Origin: Tillus elongatus
Taxonomy: Eukaryota > Arthropoda > Insecta > Coleoptera > Cleridae
Direction: 5' to 3'
Length of the DNA stretch: 64,000 bases
NCBI GenBank assembly: GCA_964006375.1
Contig: OZ023270.1
Coordinates: 58,410,288-58,474,287, forward strand
The notes under the pieces were generated by a model. The model was not told where the DNA came from. It saw only the letters and a list, made by a program, of their open reading frames with translations, and made no database searches. The translations under genes were made by a program, and so were the position numbers. Positions 1 to 12,649 of this stretch are shown here, in pieces (the stretch's first letter is position 1; every line of letters begins with the position of its first letter).

Positions 1-252
1 CACAATTCCCTCAATAAGTAGCGGAAGCCTAAGCAAAGCTTGAGCATAGAGACATCTCAGAGCGGTTCGGGTGTTAAGTTAATACTCTGGGCATTATAAA
101 AGTCTTAGGGACGTAATTTAGTAGGCGCCTGCCACTATTCCGCAACCCGTGGCAAGGTTCAGGATGTCTATAGTACTTAAGAGGAGAACTATGATGGCTC
201 GGTGACTTAGAATCAATATCACAACGCACAAGGTGCTAGATCAATAATCAAA
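1..252. other. Unassigned left edge
   Basis: I see no coding signal, repeat match or RNA gene here. The retrotransposon reading frame that follows begins abruptly near 253, so this is probably unrelated flanking DNA. Confidence 0.4.
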
Positions 253-1002
253 ATGTTGAGGGGCTGGGGGCTGGACGTTGGGGTGACGGGCGGCTGTCCT
301 CAGGGCAGCTGCCTTTCGCCCCATCTATGGTATCTGGTCATGGATGGCTTCTTGGAACGACTCTCTGAGAATGGCTTCTACGCCCAGGCGTACCCTGATG
401 ATGGGCTGGTCTTAGTCACCGGCAAATTCCTCGGCGTCGTCTGTGAGTGCATGCAAGCTGCCTGTAGCATAATCGAAAGGTGGTGTGGTGAGCAGGGACT
501 CTCCGTAAACCCGGTGAAGACGGAGATGGTCCTATTTAGCAAGAAGAGGAAGGTAGAGGGGTTCAGGGCACCCGTGATGTTTGGAAAACCTTTAGCTTTA
601 GTGCGGGAGGTCAAATATCTAGGGGTGATCCTGGACCCCAAACTAACATGGGGGTCGCAAATAGAACGAGTAGTGAGGAAGGGAGTAGCGACCCTCTGGC
701 AGCTGCGTCGTGTGATAAGGAGGACCTGAGGACTTAATCCTCGGATCCTTCATTGGATCTACACTGCGATCATCAGGCCGAGAATCCTCTATGGGGCGTT
801 GGTCTGGTGGTGTGGTGTGAACCAAACTACCAGCAGGAAGCTGGCCAAACTCCAAAGGCTGGCAATCTTGGGTATCACAGGCGCTATGAGGACGACACCC
901 TCAGCTGTGCTAGAGGTCCTGTTGATGCTGACACCGCTTCCCATCTGCATCAGAAGGGAGGCTATGGCGTCGCATCTTATAATCCGAGACTCAGGAAACT
1001 AG
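253..1002 (+). pseudogene. Reverse transcriptase C-terminal part, non-LTR
   Basis: The translation opens with RT motif B (GCPQGSCLSPHLW) and continues into the active-site box, which reads YPDD instead of the usual YADD. It then runs through VKYLGVILDPKLTWG, the conserved thumb region of non-LTR RTs. An in-frame TGA at 727-729 interrupts it, after which the same frame resumes (PRILYGALVWW) to about 1002. Everything upstream of motif B, including motif A, is missing, so the copy cannot be active. The family level (I/R1/Loa-like) is inferred from the RNase H that follows. Confidence 0.8.
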
Positions 1003-1159
1003 TGCGGAGAGGGAGCAGTAATGGGGCATGCAACAGTCGCCAATGAGGTGGAAAAGGAAATTCCGATTGCCGCTATAAAGGTGCGGGATGCCGAGGACGA
1101 TATTAGGTTGACTAGGCCATACACCCTCAGGATCCCCAGTAGGGATCAGTGAAAGTAAA

Positions 1160-1749
1160 ATGAGATTGAATTCCAGCCCGCAAGCCTGGTCTGTTTCACC
1201 GACGGATCGCGGCTCGAGGACCAACAATCCTCCGGGGCAGGAATATACATCGAGGGCCTGGGGGTGCACGAGAGCTATGCTCTTGGCGCATATACCACGG
1301 CATTCGAAACAGAGGTGTATGCTATCCTGTCTCTGGCCAATAGACAGGATGTGAAGAGGAGTCACAAGAAATGTGTGTACATCTGCTCGGATAGCCAGTC
1401 GGTCCTCCGGGCAGTCTGCGCGGCCAGAATCAGGCCAACTATAGTTCAGGAGTGCGCTGACGCCCTCATTGGACTAGCCAGGACGAATGAGGTGCAACTG
1501 GTGTGGGTTCCGGGACACTGTGGCGTAGCGGGGAATGAGGTGGCGAATAATATCGCAAGACTCGGTTCCCGGCGGCCGTTCTGTGGACCGGAGACTGCGA
1601 TATGCATAAGTAGGAAGACAGTCTCTGTCGCCTTAGACAGGTGGACCGAGGAAGTAATGGAGAGGCACTGGGGGTCGATTGGTGGCTGCAGGCAGGCGTG
1701 GGATTTCGTGGATGGGCCAGACAGAGATAAAGCTGTCTGGCTACTCTGA
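1160..1749 (+). pseudogene. RNase H domain of the non-LTR element
   Basis: The translated segment contains FTDGS (first catalytic Asp), FETEVYAIL (Glu), ICSDSQSVL (second Asp) and VPGHCGVAGNEVANN. In active type I RNase H domains of I/R1/Loa elements the last motif reads GNExAD; here the final Asp is Asn, so a catalytic residue is lost. The frame stops at 1747-1749. Confidence 0.8.
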
Positions 1750-1942
1750 AGGAGTCGACCTACCCTTTGCCGCATCCTTGGGGTGCTCACAGGCCACTGC
1801 GCCCTTAGGACACCTCACATTGATAGACGTAGAGAAGGATCCCATTTTCCAGGGATGCGGCGAGGATGAAGAAACGTCCTACCACTACCTGTGTGAATGC
1901 GAGGCTTTTGGGAGTCTTCGAGCAGAATTGTCGGATCGATGA
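1750..1942 (+). pseudogene. C-terminal CCHC-like motif of the non-LTR element
   Basis: In another frame from the RNase H, the translation reads CGEDEETSYHYLCEC. This matches the Cys/His motif that ends the ORF2 of RNase H-type non-LTR elements. The frame change near 1740 marks a small indel. Confidence 0.6.
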
Positions 1943-2150
1943 CTCTGCAGAGGAATCAGGTAAGTACCGTCCAATTGAAGACCATCACGGCCTTCATCTC
2001 GAGGTCGAGGCGGTTTGGCGACGGAACCGAGGAGTAGAGCATGGTTGCTGGGTAGCTGGTGTTGGCAAAAAGGGCCCATTGTGGCCTACTTGCTTGGCGT
2101 TGGCCTCCCCACCACTGCTACTACTACTACAAACTCTCAAATACGGTACT

Positions 2151-3312
2151 GCATAACCGGAGGGGTTATCAGCATTATACTGCTTCTAAAAACGCAAAAC
2201 GTGAGCTCAAGCAACATTTGTTTTGCAGTTTATTCGCCTAAAAATCAATGGTATGGTCAGCAAATAATAATAATTCATCCGTATTAGATTTATTAGTAGA
2301 ATTAAAGGAATGGGGAACTATGTAACTAATCTTCCTTACCAACAAATAGTGTAGATTAGAGAAAATATCCATAACAAAATGTTTTAAAAAAATTATACAC
2401 TAGCAATTTTTTTTGAAATTTAATTAGTCGAGTCTATCCTTACAACTATTATCAACATTGTGCATTGTGCATTTCCCGTAAAACCAGGTCCTAGTCAAAA
2501 TTATTTAATATTATCCCTAACTCCAAATTCTCGCTCGTAACTCTTTACAATGAAAAGCTACACTTACAACACACACACCATGCCAAGCAGTTTGTCCTAG
2601 AGATTACCACTCCAGAAGCGAAACGATGAGCAAGATCAGCATCCTATGCAGTTCAATTGGTCAAGCTCCCCGTAGATATGGAGTTTGGAAACACCATTCT
2701 GTCAGTATTCGACAAATGAAGAACCAGAAGATAAGTGTGAAGAAATAGATAATGGATCTTCCCAGTGAAATTACAACACCCAAATTCAGCCTCTCAGTAT
2801 AAGTATGTCTACCAGCATCTGAAGAGTTCTCTTTTATACAATTATGGTCCTGGTAGCAACATCTGGAAATGGAGACTACGAAACCACTGAAGCTCAAGAA
2901 TTCAATAGTATCAATATAGCAAGAAAGAAGTTCCCTGGAAGAAATCCCGTTGGAGAATCACTTTAAAAATTCAGACTCCCCTAAATTTTCTCTCTGGCCC
3001 CGGAGGAGTTATGGTAGCACCACCCGGTATACCATATACGGCAAGACACCGAACAGCAATTGTGCGTATCTTGCATTTAAAACCTGTGTGCATTTCCTGT
3101 TCACTCAGCGTCTGGGACATTTCCCAATCAAAGATTTTATTGACAAATATCAGCATAGTTAAGTTTAGAAATATAGGTAATAATTCATTTTTAAGTTAGT
3201 TGGTCTTTTCTGTCCAGCCTTAACAGTCTAGGTCACTCACATTATTGTCTTATAATTTACAGCAATTAATTCATATTGTATTAATAACTGTACTATTGTA
3301 ACTTAAATTAAA
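2151..3312. other. AT-rich spacer, no gene seen
   Basis: Short open frames here have no recognisable domain and no splice context. No repeat end could be identified apart from the composite repeat that begins at about 3313. Confidence 0.4.
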
Positions 3313-3499
3313 AAGCCTGGACGCAGCAAGTGCGTTATGGTAGTGAATTTTCATAGAAATGATCTGGCACAAAATATTTTATTATAACTTTTTTTTCTTG
3401 TAACATAGAAATCTAAATTTTGGTGTATAGTTTATTTTGTATATCGTAAACCTACATACCAAATTTGGTTATCATAGATTTTTTATTTTTTAAGATAAA

Positions 3500-3925
3500 A
3501 TTTTTTTTCAAATGAAAACTCAAAATTTTTCCGGAAAACCTCGTCCGATTTTTCTGATTAACGAACTTATCAAAGCCATTTACAAAAGGAAGGTACATGC
3601 CAAATTATATCAAAATTTGCTCATTATTCTTTGAGATAAAATTTTTTTCGAATGAAAACTCAAAATTTTCCCGGAAAACCTCGTCCGATTTTCCTGACTA
3701 ACAAACTTGTCAAAGCCATTTACAAAAGGAAGGTACATGCCAGATTTTATTAAAATCAGCTTATTACTTTTTGAGATAAGAATTTTTTTCGAATGAAAAC
3801 TCAACATTTTCCCGGAAAACCCCATCCGTTTTTCCTGAATAACGAACTTATCCAAGCCATTTACAAAAGAAAGGTACATACCAAATTTTATCAAAATCGA
3901 CCTATTCTTTTTTGAGTTATCGATG
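3500..3925 (+). repeat. Tandem 140/141-bp units (about 3 copies)
   Basis: The phrase TTTACAAAAGGAAGGTACATG (or close variants) recurs near 3579, 3719 and 3860, a spacing of 140-141 bp. Each unit also contains TTTTCCGGAAAACC-like sequence. The same unit is present four times at 9069-9620 and twice at 60220-60490. Confidence 0.85.
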
Positions 3926-3927
3926 TG

Positions 3928-4031
<104 letters not shown>

Positions 4032-4162
4032 ATATAAAAATTGAAACTGACCCCGGATATGGGTTCTAGGGGTCCTAGATCGCGCTCATTTGCAAAAATT
4101 TTTTCAAAATTCAAAAGTCGAGATCTCCCCATTAGTGAATTTTTTCTACGAAAATTCACTAA

Positions 4163-4583
4163 TAAATGTAACTTTATGAAGTTGCTCTAAAATACAACTC
4201 TTAGTCGCGCCTTTTTTTGGATGACTCTGGAGAGTTTTTGTCAGAGCGAAGCGAGCAGAAACCAAAGCACTCTTCGCAGAAACCATTTTTTTCGAAATTT
4301 TGATAGCAGGTAAGATGTGATCGTATCGTGTGATATACCTTTGTAATCAGAAAATAAACTTTTAAAAAATGCAAAAATCCAATAGGGCCCCATAAGAAAA
4401 ATCCAAGTGAAGTATTGTAACTCTTGCGTCAAGAACACCTCGGAAAATATGATGACAGATTTAGGTTAACCTTAAAAAAGTGTCCTAACAAGGTCATAGT
4501 TTAAAAAGTCTAGTTCCTTCGGTATTCGCTTGAAAACAGAAGAAAAATTAAAATTTCGGTCTTTATCGAATAATTAAAAAAGT
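4163..4583. other. Spacer between two composite repeats
   Basis: AT-rich, with no coding signal. It separates copy A from copy B, which lie in the same orientation. Confidence 0.4.
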
Positions 4584-6045
<1,462 letters not shown>

Positions 6046-6174
6046 AGTGAATTTTCTTAGAAAAAATTCACTAATGAGGATATCTCGACTTTTGAATTTT
6101 GAAAAAATTTCTTCAAATGAGCGCGATATAGGACCCCTAGAACCTATATCCGGGGTCAGTTTCAATTTTTATAT

Positions 6175-6324
<150 letters not shown>

Positions 6325-6327
6325 GTA

Positions 6328-6345
6328 GGGTAACTTGAGACATTC
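6328..6345 (+). promoter_or_regulatory. Subterminal TAACTTGAGACA repeat
   Basis: GGGTAACTTGAGACA repeats the inner part of the terminal repeat (CTACTTGAGAC). Other copies lie at 6691-6706, 8641-8656, 8663-8677 (diverged), 8706-8722 and 8730-8745. A transposase-binding role is inferred from their repetition, not shown. Confidence 0.6.
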
Positions 6346-6704
6346 TGCCTACTCTGACAGTAGGTCTGTTTATTACAGGTAGTAGTTGAATATAAATTTC
6401 CATCGAATGTCATTTCGTCGGTAAGACTCATTAGGTTATGTTTCTGTTTGAATTATGGCAAATTTTTATTTATTTTCACTAAAAAAGTGAGCAAGAATAA
6501 TAAGACAATTTTATAAGAATTCATATGTCCGTAGAGTCTCAGCTGTAAGTATATAAATACTGAAGATTTAAAAAAACTGAAAATCCCGATTCTAAGTTCA
6601 AATGCGGAGTAGAGATTAGCATATCAAAAAAAAAAAAATGTTGAATATTATTGCTGCACTATCACATTTTATAAAAAGGTGACATTTTTAGGTTAACTTG
6701 AGAC

Positions 6705-8471
6705 ATGGTGCGTGCATATAAAAAAAAGGTAGGAGCAAAGAAAAGATACGCCAACTACAATGAAGAAACTCTAGATAACGCCCTTTTAGATGTGGCGAAT
6801 GGCACCCTTAGTTTAAGGGAGGCCGAAGACCGCTATGGGGTATCGAGGTCGACGTTAAGTCGCAAAATGCGTGGGAGGCACCCATTAAGTTTTGGCAGAC
6901 AACCTTGTCTGTCAAAGGAAGAGGAAGAAGCCGTTGTTCGAGCCATTTTTACAGCGGCACAGTGGGATTTTCCCTTGTCAGAATTAGATATTCGACTTTT
7001 TGTGCAAGAATACCTAAATCGGAAAGGTGTAACTGAAAAACGTTTCAAGCGTAATTTGCCTGGTTATGACTGGATTAAGTCCTTTCTTAAAAGACACAGG
7101 GATTTATCAGTCAGATTGTGTCAGGATGTAAAGAGAGTACGTAGCAACATCACTGCAGCTAGTATAACTGAATATTTTGACAAGCTGGAAGTAGAATTGA
7201 GAGACATGAAGCCAGAAAATTTATTAAATTATGATGAGACCAATTTAACGGATGATCCCGGCCAAACAAGAGTAGTGGTTCGTCGAGGAGCCAAGCATCC
7301 TAGTAGAGCCATAGACTTCTCAAAAAGTTCTACATCGATCATGTTTTGTGTGAGCGCAGCAGGTGTGGCATTGCCCCCTTACGTGGTTTATAAGTCCAAG
7401 AACTTATATACTGAGTGGGTAGAGGGTGGGCCAAAAGGAGCCCATTATAATCGCTCAACCTCTGGCTGGTTTGATGCTGAAATTTATCAAGATTGGTTTT
7501 TGAAGATTGCTGTGCCGTATTTTAAAAAATGTGAGGGTAAGAAGTGTATTATCGGAGACAATTTAGCGTCTCACATTTCGCTGAGAGTTATAGAGGAATG
7601 TGAAAAAAATAATATCATGTTCATTCTCCTTCCTCCCAACACAACCCACCTTACTCAACCGCTAGACGTTTCTTTTTTCCGGCCACTAAAAATAAAGTGG
7701 AGGCAAACTTTATTAGAGTGGAAAATTAAAAATCGTGGCTGTGTTCCTAAAAGTGTATTTCCAAGCCTTTTGAAAAAAACACTTGAGAATATGGAAGAAA
7801 ATATGGAAAAGAATATAAGGTCGGGGTTTAGGGCTACGGGTATATATCCATTGAATAGTGAAGAAGTTCTGAAAAATCTAAAATATTATAAAAAAGTTAC
7901 TCCAGAAATAAATAATGAAGCCATGGAAAATGCATTTGAAAAAATAGTAAAACGCTGTTCTACCAATCAAAAATCTGATAATGGTCCCGATCAACCAGCA
8001 AAGAAAAGGAAAAAGCTAAATATTATGCCAGGACAATCTGTGTCGCTTACCGCTTTAATTTCTGAAGACAGCAGCAGTGCTGACCCTGGTCAAAACACAC
8101 GAGACAATTTAATGGAGGCTGAAGATAAAGATATTTCTATTGCTAATTCTGAAAGTGAAGACGAGGCAGCAACTAGTGTTGAATTGCCGGTTGACATTTT
8201 AGAAAACGGCATGTTCATTAAAGCCAGATTTATTTACAGCAAAGGTACAAAAAAGGAAGTAGAGAAATTTTTTGTTTGCAAAATATTATGTATGAAAAAA
8301 AGTGAAATACAAGTGGACTGTCTACGAAACTACAAAGAAAAGAAAGACATCTTTATATTTCCCCAAGTTCGTGATATTACTGAAATAAACATAAATCAAG
8401 TGGTATGCAGATTAAAGGACCCTGATATAAACCGAGGACGTCATATTTTCGAAAATGATATTGTACTGTAG
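6705..8471 (+). CDS. Pogo-like transposase (psq HTH, CENP-B HTH, DDE_1)
   Basis: This 588-residue protein would bind the element's ends and catalyse cut-and-paste transposition. Residues ~18-58 form a pipsqueak-type helix-turn-helix (YGVSRSTLSRKMRG). Residues ~65-145 fit the CENP-B-type HTH, and ~165-370 the DDE_1 catalytic domain. The acidic residues sit in NYDETNL (D177), IGDNLASH (D285) and THLTQPLDVSFF (D321), a D-D35D spacing within the pogo/Tigger range. A basic stretch (KKRKKLN) near residue 437 may be a nuclear signal. The ATG at 6705 lies inside a copy of the subterminal repeat CTTGAGACATGG. No stop or frameshift is seen. TERF1/jerky-type domesticated genes share this fold, but the intact terminal repeats argue for a transposon. 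Confidence 0.93.
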   Translation: MVRAYKKKVGAKKRYANYNEETLDNALLDVANGTLSLREAEDRYGVSRSTLSRKMRGRHPLSFGRQPCLSKEEEEAVVRAIFTAAQWDFPLSELDIRLFVQEYLNRKGVTEKRFKRNLPGYDWIKSFLKRHRDLSVRLCQDVKRVRSNITAASITEYFDKLEVELRDMKPENLLNYDETNLTDDPGQTRVVVRRGAKHPSRAIDFSKSSTSIMFCVSAAGVALPPYVVYKSKNLYTEWVEGGPKGAHYNRSTSGWFDAEIYQDWFLKIAVPYFKKCEGKKCIIGDNLASHISLRVIEECEKNNIMFILLPPNTTHLTQPLDVSFFRPLKIKWRQTLLEWKIKNRGCVPKSVFPSLLKKTLENMEENMEKNIRSGFRATGIYPLNSEEVLKNLKYYKKVTPEINNEAMENAFEKIVKRCSTNQKSDNGPDQPAKKRKKLNIMPGQSVSLTALISEDSSSADPGQNTRDNLMEAEDKDISIANSESEDEAATSVELPVDILENGMFIKARFIYSKGTKKEVEKFFVCKILCMKKSEIQVDCLRNYKEKKDIFIFPQVRDITEININQVVCRLKDPDINRGRHIFENDIVL

Positions 8472-8640
8472 CTTTTTTATGGTTTTTGCAACTTGTGCAA
8501 TGTTATGCAATGTTACATGTTTATTTTGTTACCATAGAATCACTAAGAATAAAGTTTTTATTTTCACATCATTAAATAAGTCTATATTTTTTATTTAAAT
8601 ATCGTTTTCTTGAATTTACATTTTTTTTATATAAAATAAG

Positions 8641-8745
8641 TGTCTCAAGTAACCCCTACAATGGATAACTTGAGCCAGTATATGTTTTTTCATGATAAAA
8701 AACCTCTGTCTCAAGTTGCCCCACAATAAGGGTAACTTGAGACAC
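8641..8745. promoter_or_regulatory. Cluster of subterminal TGTCTCAAG repeats
   Basis: Four copies in both orientations lie 3' of the transposase gene: TGTCTCAAGTAACCCC (8641), GGATAACTTGAGCC (8663, diverged), TGTCTCAAGTTGCCCC (8706) and GGGTAACTTGAGACA (8730). They mirror the left-end copies. Confidence 0.6.
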
Positions 8746-8892
8746 CATAAAATGGAAAAAAAAATCGAAATTGATGTATGTATGAAAAGTTGGAGTAGTT
8801 TTCTGTTTCTTTATACTTTTTAGATTATTGTAACAGAAAATAAAATCGATCCGATTGCAATTAACTTGGTTATTAGGAAATTGTCACAAAAT

Positions 8893-9054
<162 letters not shown>

Positions 9055-9068
9055 CACACCGATAACTC

Positions 9069-9620
9069 AAAAAATAATGGGCCGATTTTGATAAAATTTG
9101 GCATGTACCTTTCTTTTGTAAATGGCTTGGATAAGTTCGTTAGCCAGAAAAATCGGACGAGGTTTTCCGGGAAAATTTTGAATTTTCATTCGAAAAAAAT
9201 TCTTATCTCAAAAAGTAATAAGCCGATTTTAATAAAATTTGGCATGTACCTTTCTTTTGTAAATGGCTTTGACAAGTTTGTTAGTCAAGAAAATCTGACG
9301 AGGTTTTCCGGGAAAATTTTGAGTTTTCATTCGAAAAAAATTCTTATCTCAAAAAGTAATAAGCCGTTTTTAATAAAATTTGGCATGTACCTTTCTTTTG
9401 TAAATGGCTTTGACAAGTTTGTTAGTCAAGAAAATCGGACGAGGTTTTCCGGGAAAATTTTGAGTTTTCATTCGAAAAAATTTTTTATCTCAAAGAATAA
9501 TAAGCCGATTTTGATAAAATTTGGCATGTACCTTCCTTTTGTAAATGACTTTGACAAGTTCGTTAATCAAAAGATCGGACGAGGTTTTCCGGGAAAATTT
9601 TGAGTTTTAATTTGAAAAAA
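9069..9620 (-). repeat. Four tandem 141-bp units in copy C
   Basis: TTTGGCATGTACCTT recurs at about 9098, 9239, 9380 and 9521, exactly 141 bp apart. The period is divisible by three, so a 184-codon open frame runs through with a 47-residue repeat ([17 protein letters not shown] in each unit). I read this frame as a by-product of the repeat, not a gene. Confidence 0.9.
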
Positions 9621-9839
9621 ATTTTTATCTTAAAAAATAAGTAATCTATGATAACCAAATTTGGTAGGTAGGTTTACGATATAAAAAGTAAACTATACAC
9701 CAAAATTTAGATTTCTATGTTACAAGAAAAAAAAGTTATAATAAAATATTTTGTATCATTTCTATGAAAATTCACTACCATAACGCACTTTCTGCGTCCA
9801 GGCTTTTTTATGTATAGATTTAACTAATATCTGACGAGT

Positions 9840-10172
9840 AGAGGCTACCGCTGTTTGAACTTCAGCCGTAGATATGCTATTAACAGCAACTTATATCCTT
9901 TCCATCATATTTTCTCTAGTTGTTGGTCGAGTTTGATATACCAAATCTTTCACTCTCCCCCATATATAAAAATCTAAGCAAGTCAAACCAGGTAATCTGT
10001 GTGGCCATGGAAATAAGCTTCCTCTTCCTATCCACCGATTTGGAAATTGAACATTAAGATATTCGCGTACACTTTGCGCGAAGTGTCTTGTTTCTAGAGA
10101 AATGTCTTCCAATAACATTTTTATGCTTTGAGTTAAAAAAATTAAATACAGATCTCCGTTAAGTGGTCCGTC
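9840..10172 (-). pseudogene. Mariner-like transposase fragment (C-terminal part)
   Basis: On the - strand the translation reads GPLNGDLYLIFL, then SVREYLNVQFPNRWIGRG and LDFYIWGRVKDLVY. This is the catalytic C-terminal region of the insect Tc1/mariner transposases whose N-terminus is the DUF4817 helix-turn-helix. The stretch that normally holds the second catalytic Asp (WFxHDGAPxHF) between these pieces is missing, so it is inactive. A (TA)n array abuts its 5' side. Confidence 0.75.
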
Positions 10173-10178
10173 AAAGAA

Positions 10179-10183
<5 letters not shown>

Positions 10184-10247
<64 letters not shown>
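10184..10247. repeat. (TA)n microsatellite
   Basis: About 64 bp of TA. It lacks the CCGGGGTCAGTTTC flank of the composite family and instead abuts the mariner fragment. Confidence 0.95.
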
Positions 10248-10250
<3 letters not shown>

Positions 10251-10414
10251 TAAAAGCGACGCTCTCAAACTCGAGCCCTATATATAAGCAAAATTGTCTA
10301 TATGAAAATTTCGTAACAAGCATGAAAACCTGCCCCGGTCTACCCTTCGGTAAATTAAAACTACATCCAGAGCGGCACCTTAAAGTCCCTTATATTTTAT
10401 TTTGGTGCATCTGT

Positions 10415-10745
10415 AGAGCCTCGGTAGTCCAGTAGTAAAACGCGTATCTCTGCACCCAAGGGTCTTGGGTTCGATTTCCAAGGTTCCCCTTTCACATTTT
10501 CAGTACAAACTGTAACATTAACATCAAGCGAGGTTGTGGCAATGTATTTGAGCAAGTTGAATGTCCGCGCGTTCCGCCCTTCGGAGAGGGCTTAAAGCCG
10601 TCGGTTCCGTGTAAATATGCCTATACTCCTTACTGGAAGGCGGGGATTTGGCAAATTTTCCAGGATAGTGAGGTGAATCTGCTCCATGGCGTCGGTGATT
10701 GGCTAAAGTCGCGGAAATATTATCGCCGTTAAAGAACACACAAAA
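10415..10745 (+). mobile_element. tRNA-derived SINE
   Basis: The head resembles a tRNA gene promoter: an A box TAGTCCAGTAG at 10425-10435 and a B box GGTTCGATTTCC at 10468-10479, one base longer than consensus. A non-tRNA body follows, with CGGAGAGGGCTTAAAGCCGTCGG, a phrase I recognise as typical of insect SINEs. It is a fossil RNA polymerase III unit and not a tRNA gene: the acceptor stem does not close. The 3' end is approximate, with an A-rich stretch near 10740. Confidence 0.7.
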
Positions 10746-11203
10746 ATACTTTACGCGTACGTCAAGAAGACCAAATATTTTCTATTTTCTGGTTTCTTCA
10801 GCATCTTTCATACTCTCAAACTTTTATTCGTAATAATGTTTCCGCTTAAAGCAGCTGCAAATGCGTGTGAATTTAAGAATAAATTTCTACGCACACGTCC
10901 TTGTTGTTACCACGTGTCCTTTGGTGCCGTATATTTGCGAATCAAAACCAACACTTGCTATTTTTTGATAAGTTAATTAAATTTAAATTAATAGCTGCTA
11001 CTGTAATAATGACGGCAACAGAATAACGTATATATCGTAATGAGGTGCTAAGAATATTTTATTTAGTGACAAATCGCTGATTTCAGTAATAGGTTAGTTA
11101 TTTTTGTGCAAACTTATCTAAGCTAGAAGCTATTTAGATTTGGACAAAAACGGTGCCTTACTATTTACTGGATGTTTGAATTTTTGTTATTTTGAAAAGA
11201 AAG
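10746..11203 (+). promoter_or_regulatory. CYP4: Upstream region and possible 5' UTR exon of the P450 gene
   Basis: There is no coding signal. A consensus donor (AAG|GTAAGG) at 11203/11204 pairs with an acceptor (TTTCTGTTGCAG) ending at 11331, just before the start codon. This suggests a non-coding first exon ending at 11203. The transcription start and TATA box cannot be placed. Confidence 0.4.
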
Positions 11204-11331
11204 GTAAGGAGACGGTTTAATTAATCACAGCTTTAAATTAATTTACGAGATTAAGTCACTTATTTATTGGCTTGGGTTTGGTATCAATAAATGTTCTGGT
11301 GATAGCTTTAATTTTCTTTTTTCTGTTGCAG
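11204..11331 (+). other. CYP4: Probable 5' UTR intron of the P450 gene
   Basis: A 128-bp segment with a GTAAGG donor and a pyrimidine-rich acceptor TTCTTTTTTCTGTTGCAG. The ATG follows 6 bases after the acceptor. Confidence 0.5.
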
Positions 11332-11337
11332 TTAAAA

Positions 11338-11560
11338 ATGAGCCAAGTGTCAGTTCCTATCATAACTTCAGAAAGTAACAGACATCACATCTGGTCACTG
11401 ACAGAAGTATTGCTGGTGGCAGTTTCATGTGTGTTTTTGACCTGGTATGCACATTTCCATTGGAAACGAAGACACCTTTACAAGATAGCGAGTGGAGTGC
11501 CTGGACCAACATCTTATCCTGTAGTTGGTAGCGCCTTACTTTTTCTAGGAACACCTTCTT
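11338..11560 (+). CDS. CYP4: Cytochrome P450 family 4, coding exon 1
   Basis: This exon encodes residues 1-74 and the first base of codon 75. P450s of this family are ER-anchored heme mono-oxygenases acting on fatty acids, hormones or xenobiotics; the substrate here is unknown. Residues ~18-40 (SLTEVLLVAVSCVFLTW...) form the N-terminal membrane anchor. A short basic stretch HWKRRH follows, then the proline-rich hinge GVPGPTSYPVVGSALLF. The start is the first ATG after the acceptor at 11331; an upstream GTG-type open frame lies in the intron. The exon ends CTTCTT|GTAAGT in phase 1 and fits exon 2 exactly. CYP4 assignment rests on the joined 267 residues. Confidence 0.93.
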
Positions 11561-11612
11561 GTAAGTTATATTCACATATATTATTTATTATGCTACAAAC
11601 AATTATATATGC

Positions 11613-12029
11613 ATGCTGGAAAAGGTGCAAAAATGGATCCTCAAAATAATACTTAAAAAGAATATTACACATCCAACGGAGAGTTTATATACTGAGTCCA
11701 GTGTGTTCGATATTAGACAGTTGTTTTGCTTTTCGCTTTTAAGTTGGCAGCATAGAAACGTAAATCAAAGATTAGGTATAAGCCATGAGTATTTTACTAG
11801 AGGAAGTTTTCAGGCGGTTTGTGTGTCTAGAGTCAGGAAGACGCTATGTCAACGAGCGTTTTCTTATCTTGGCCCAAAGATTTATAATACAATACCGAGC
11901 GAATATAAGAGAATAAATGAAATCAACTTGTTTAAGGCAAAAATCACAAAGTGGATCAAGGCTAAATCCAGAATGGAGATCCACAGTATCATAGATATAA
12001 AAAATGTTTACTATTCTCAGGAAAAATAG
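11613..12029 (+). pseudogene. Non-LTR retrotransposon RT C-terminus
   Basis: The 138-codon frame (VQKWILKIIL near its start, YLGPKIYNTIPSEYK and LFKAKITKWI near its end) matches the C-terminal tail after the RT domain in jockey/CR1-like elements. In those, the last helices read LYNxLP...FKxxLxxWL. The RT catalytic core is absent, as in a typical 5'-truncated copy. It lies 50 bp inside P450 intron 1. Confidence 0.65.
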
Positions 12030-12330
12030 ATTTGTGTATTTTATTGGGAAAATCAGTTTGCGTACGGTTAATAAATGGTTAAGCGTCAGTATTTGAATAT
12101 ATGTGTGTGAATGGCCGGTGAATATGACTGATCGTGTGTGTGTATATTAGTGTGTGGAACATAAGTATACAATTGGGCGAGTGAATGCGTTTGTGGATGT
12201 GTGTGTGGGCGTGCGTGCGCGGGCGTGTTTGTGAGAGAGTAAGTGAGGCGTGCAAGTATATGGGTGAGTATATACGTATGGGTGTGTGTTCGGGATGTTA
12301 ATTTATAAAATGTACTAGTCTTGTAGTTAT
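12030..12330. repeat. TG-rich low-complexity stretch
   Basis: Degenerate (TG)n tracts such as TGTGTGTGTATATTAGTGTGTGG and GTGTGTGTGGGCGTGCGTGCG. It may be the 3' tail region of the preceding non-LTR fragment. Confidence 0.6.
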
Positions 12331-12640
12331 AAGTTTAGAATTAGGCTTAATACGTCCTTTTGGTGGTGATAAACTGTGGTTCGCTAGTCTTGGGGCAGTG
12401 TAGGCGACTGTCTCGCAAGAAAGAGAGGGAGAAAGGTGAATTGTGGTCCTGGGGATGGGGGCATACAAGCATTGCTTTATAAGACCTTCAATCCCGGGGA
12501 TTATACTACATGCCAGGATTATGCGTCTGGTTTTATATGTGTGTGTATATATGGCATACTTAGCATCACGCGTAGTTTTTTGTTTTACCTGAGATCTATA
12601 TTTTGTGCAATCACCGCAGAAAATATGGTTTAGCAGAGGT
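12331..12640. other. Intronic spacer
   Basis: No coding, repeat or RNA signal recognised. Confidence 0.35.
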
Positions 12641-12649
12641 AGGATGTTG

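Larger units (their letters stand above)
253..2150 (+). mobile_element. Decayed RNase H-type non-LTR retrotransposon (3' half)
   Basis: A 5'-truncated remnant holds, in order, the end of a reverse transcriptase, an RNase H domain and a C-terminal Cys/His motif. This order is typical of the I/R1/Loa group of non-LTR elements. The frame is broken several times. The 3' end is uncertain: there are short CTA and AAT runs near 2117 and 2263, but no clean tail. The sequence is richer in GC than its surroundings, as expected for a transferred coding segment. Confidence 0.8.

Noticed and set aside
10415..10490. A tRNA gene
   Set aside because: A and B boxes are present, but the acceptor stem does not pair and the sequence continues as a SINE body.
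11272..11337. Upstream start for P450 exon 1
   Set aside because: The extra codons lie in the putative 5' UTR intron, including its pyrimidine tract and AG, and do not resemble a P450 N-terminus.
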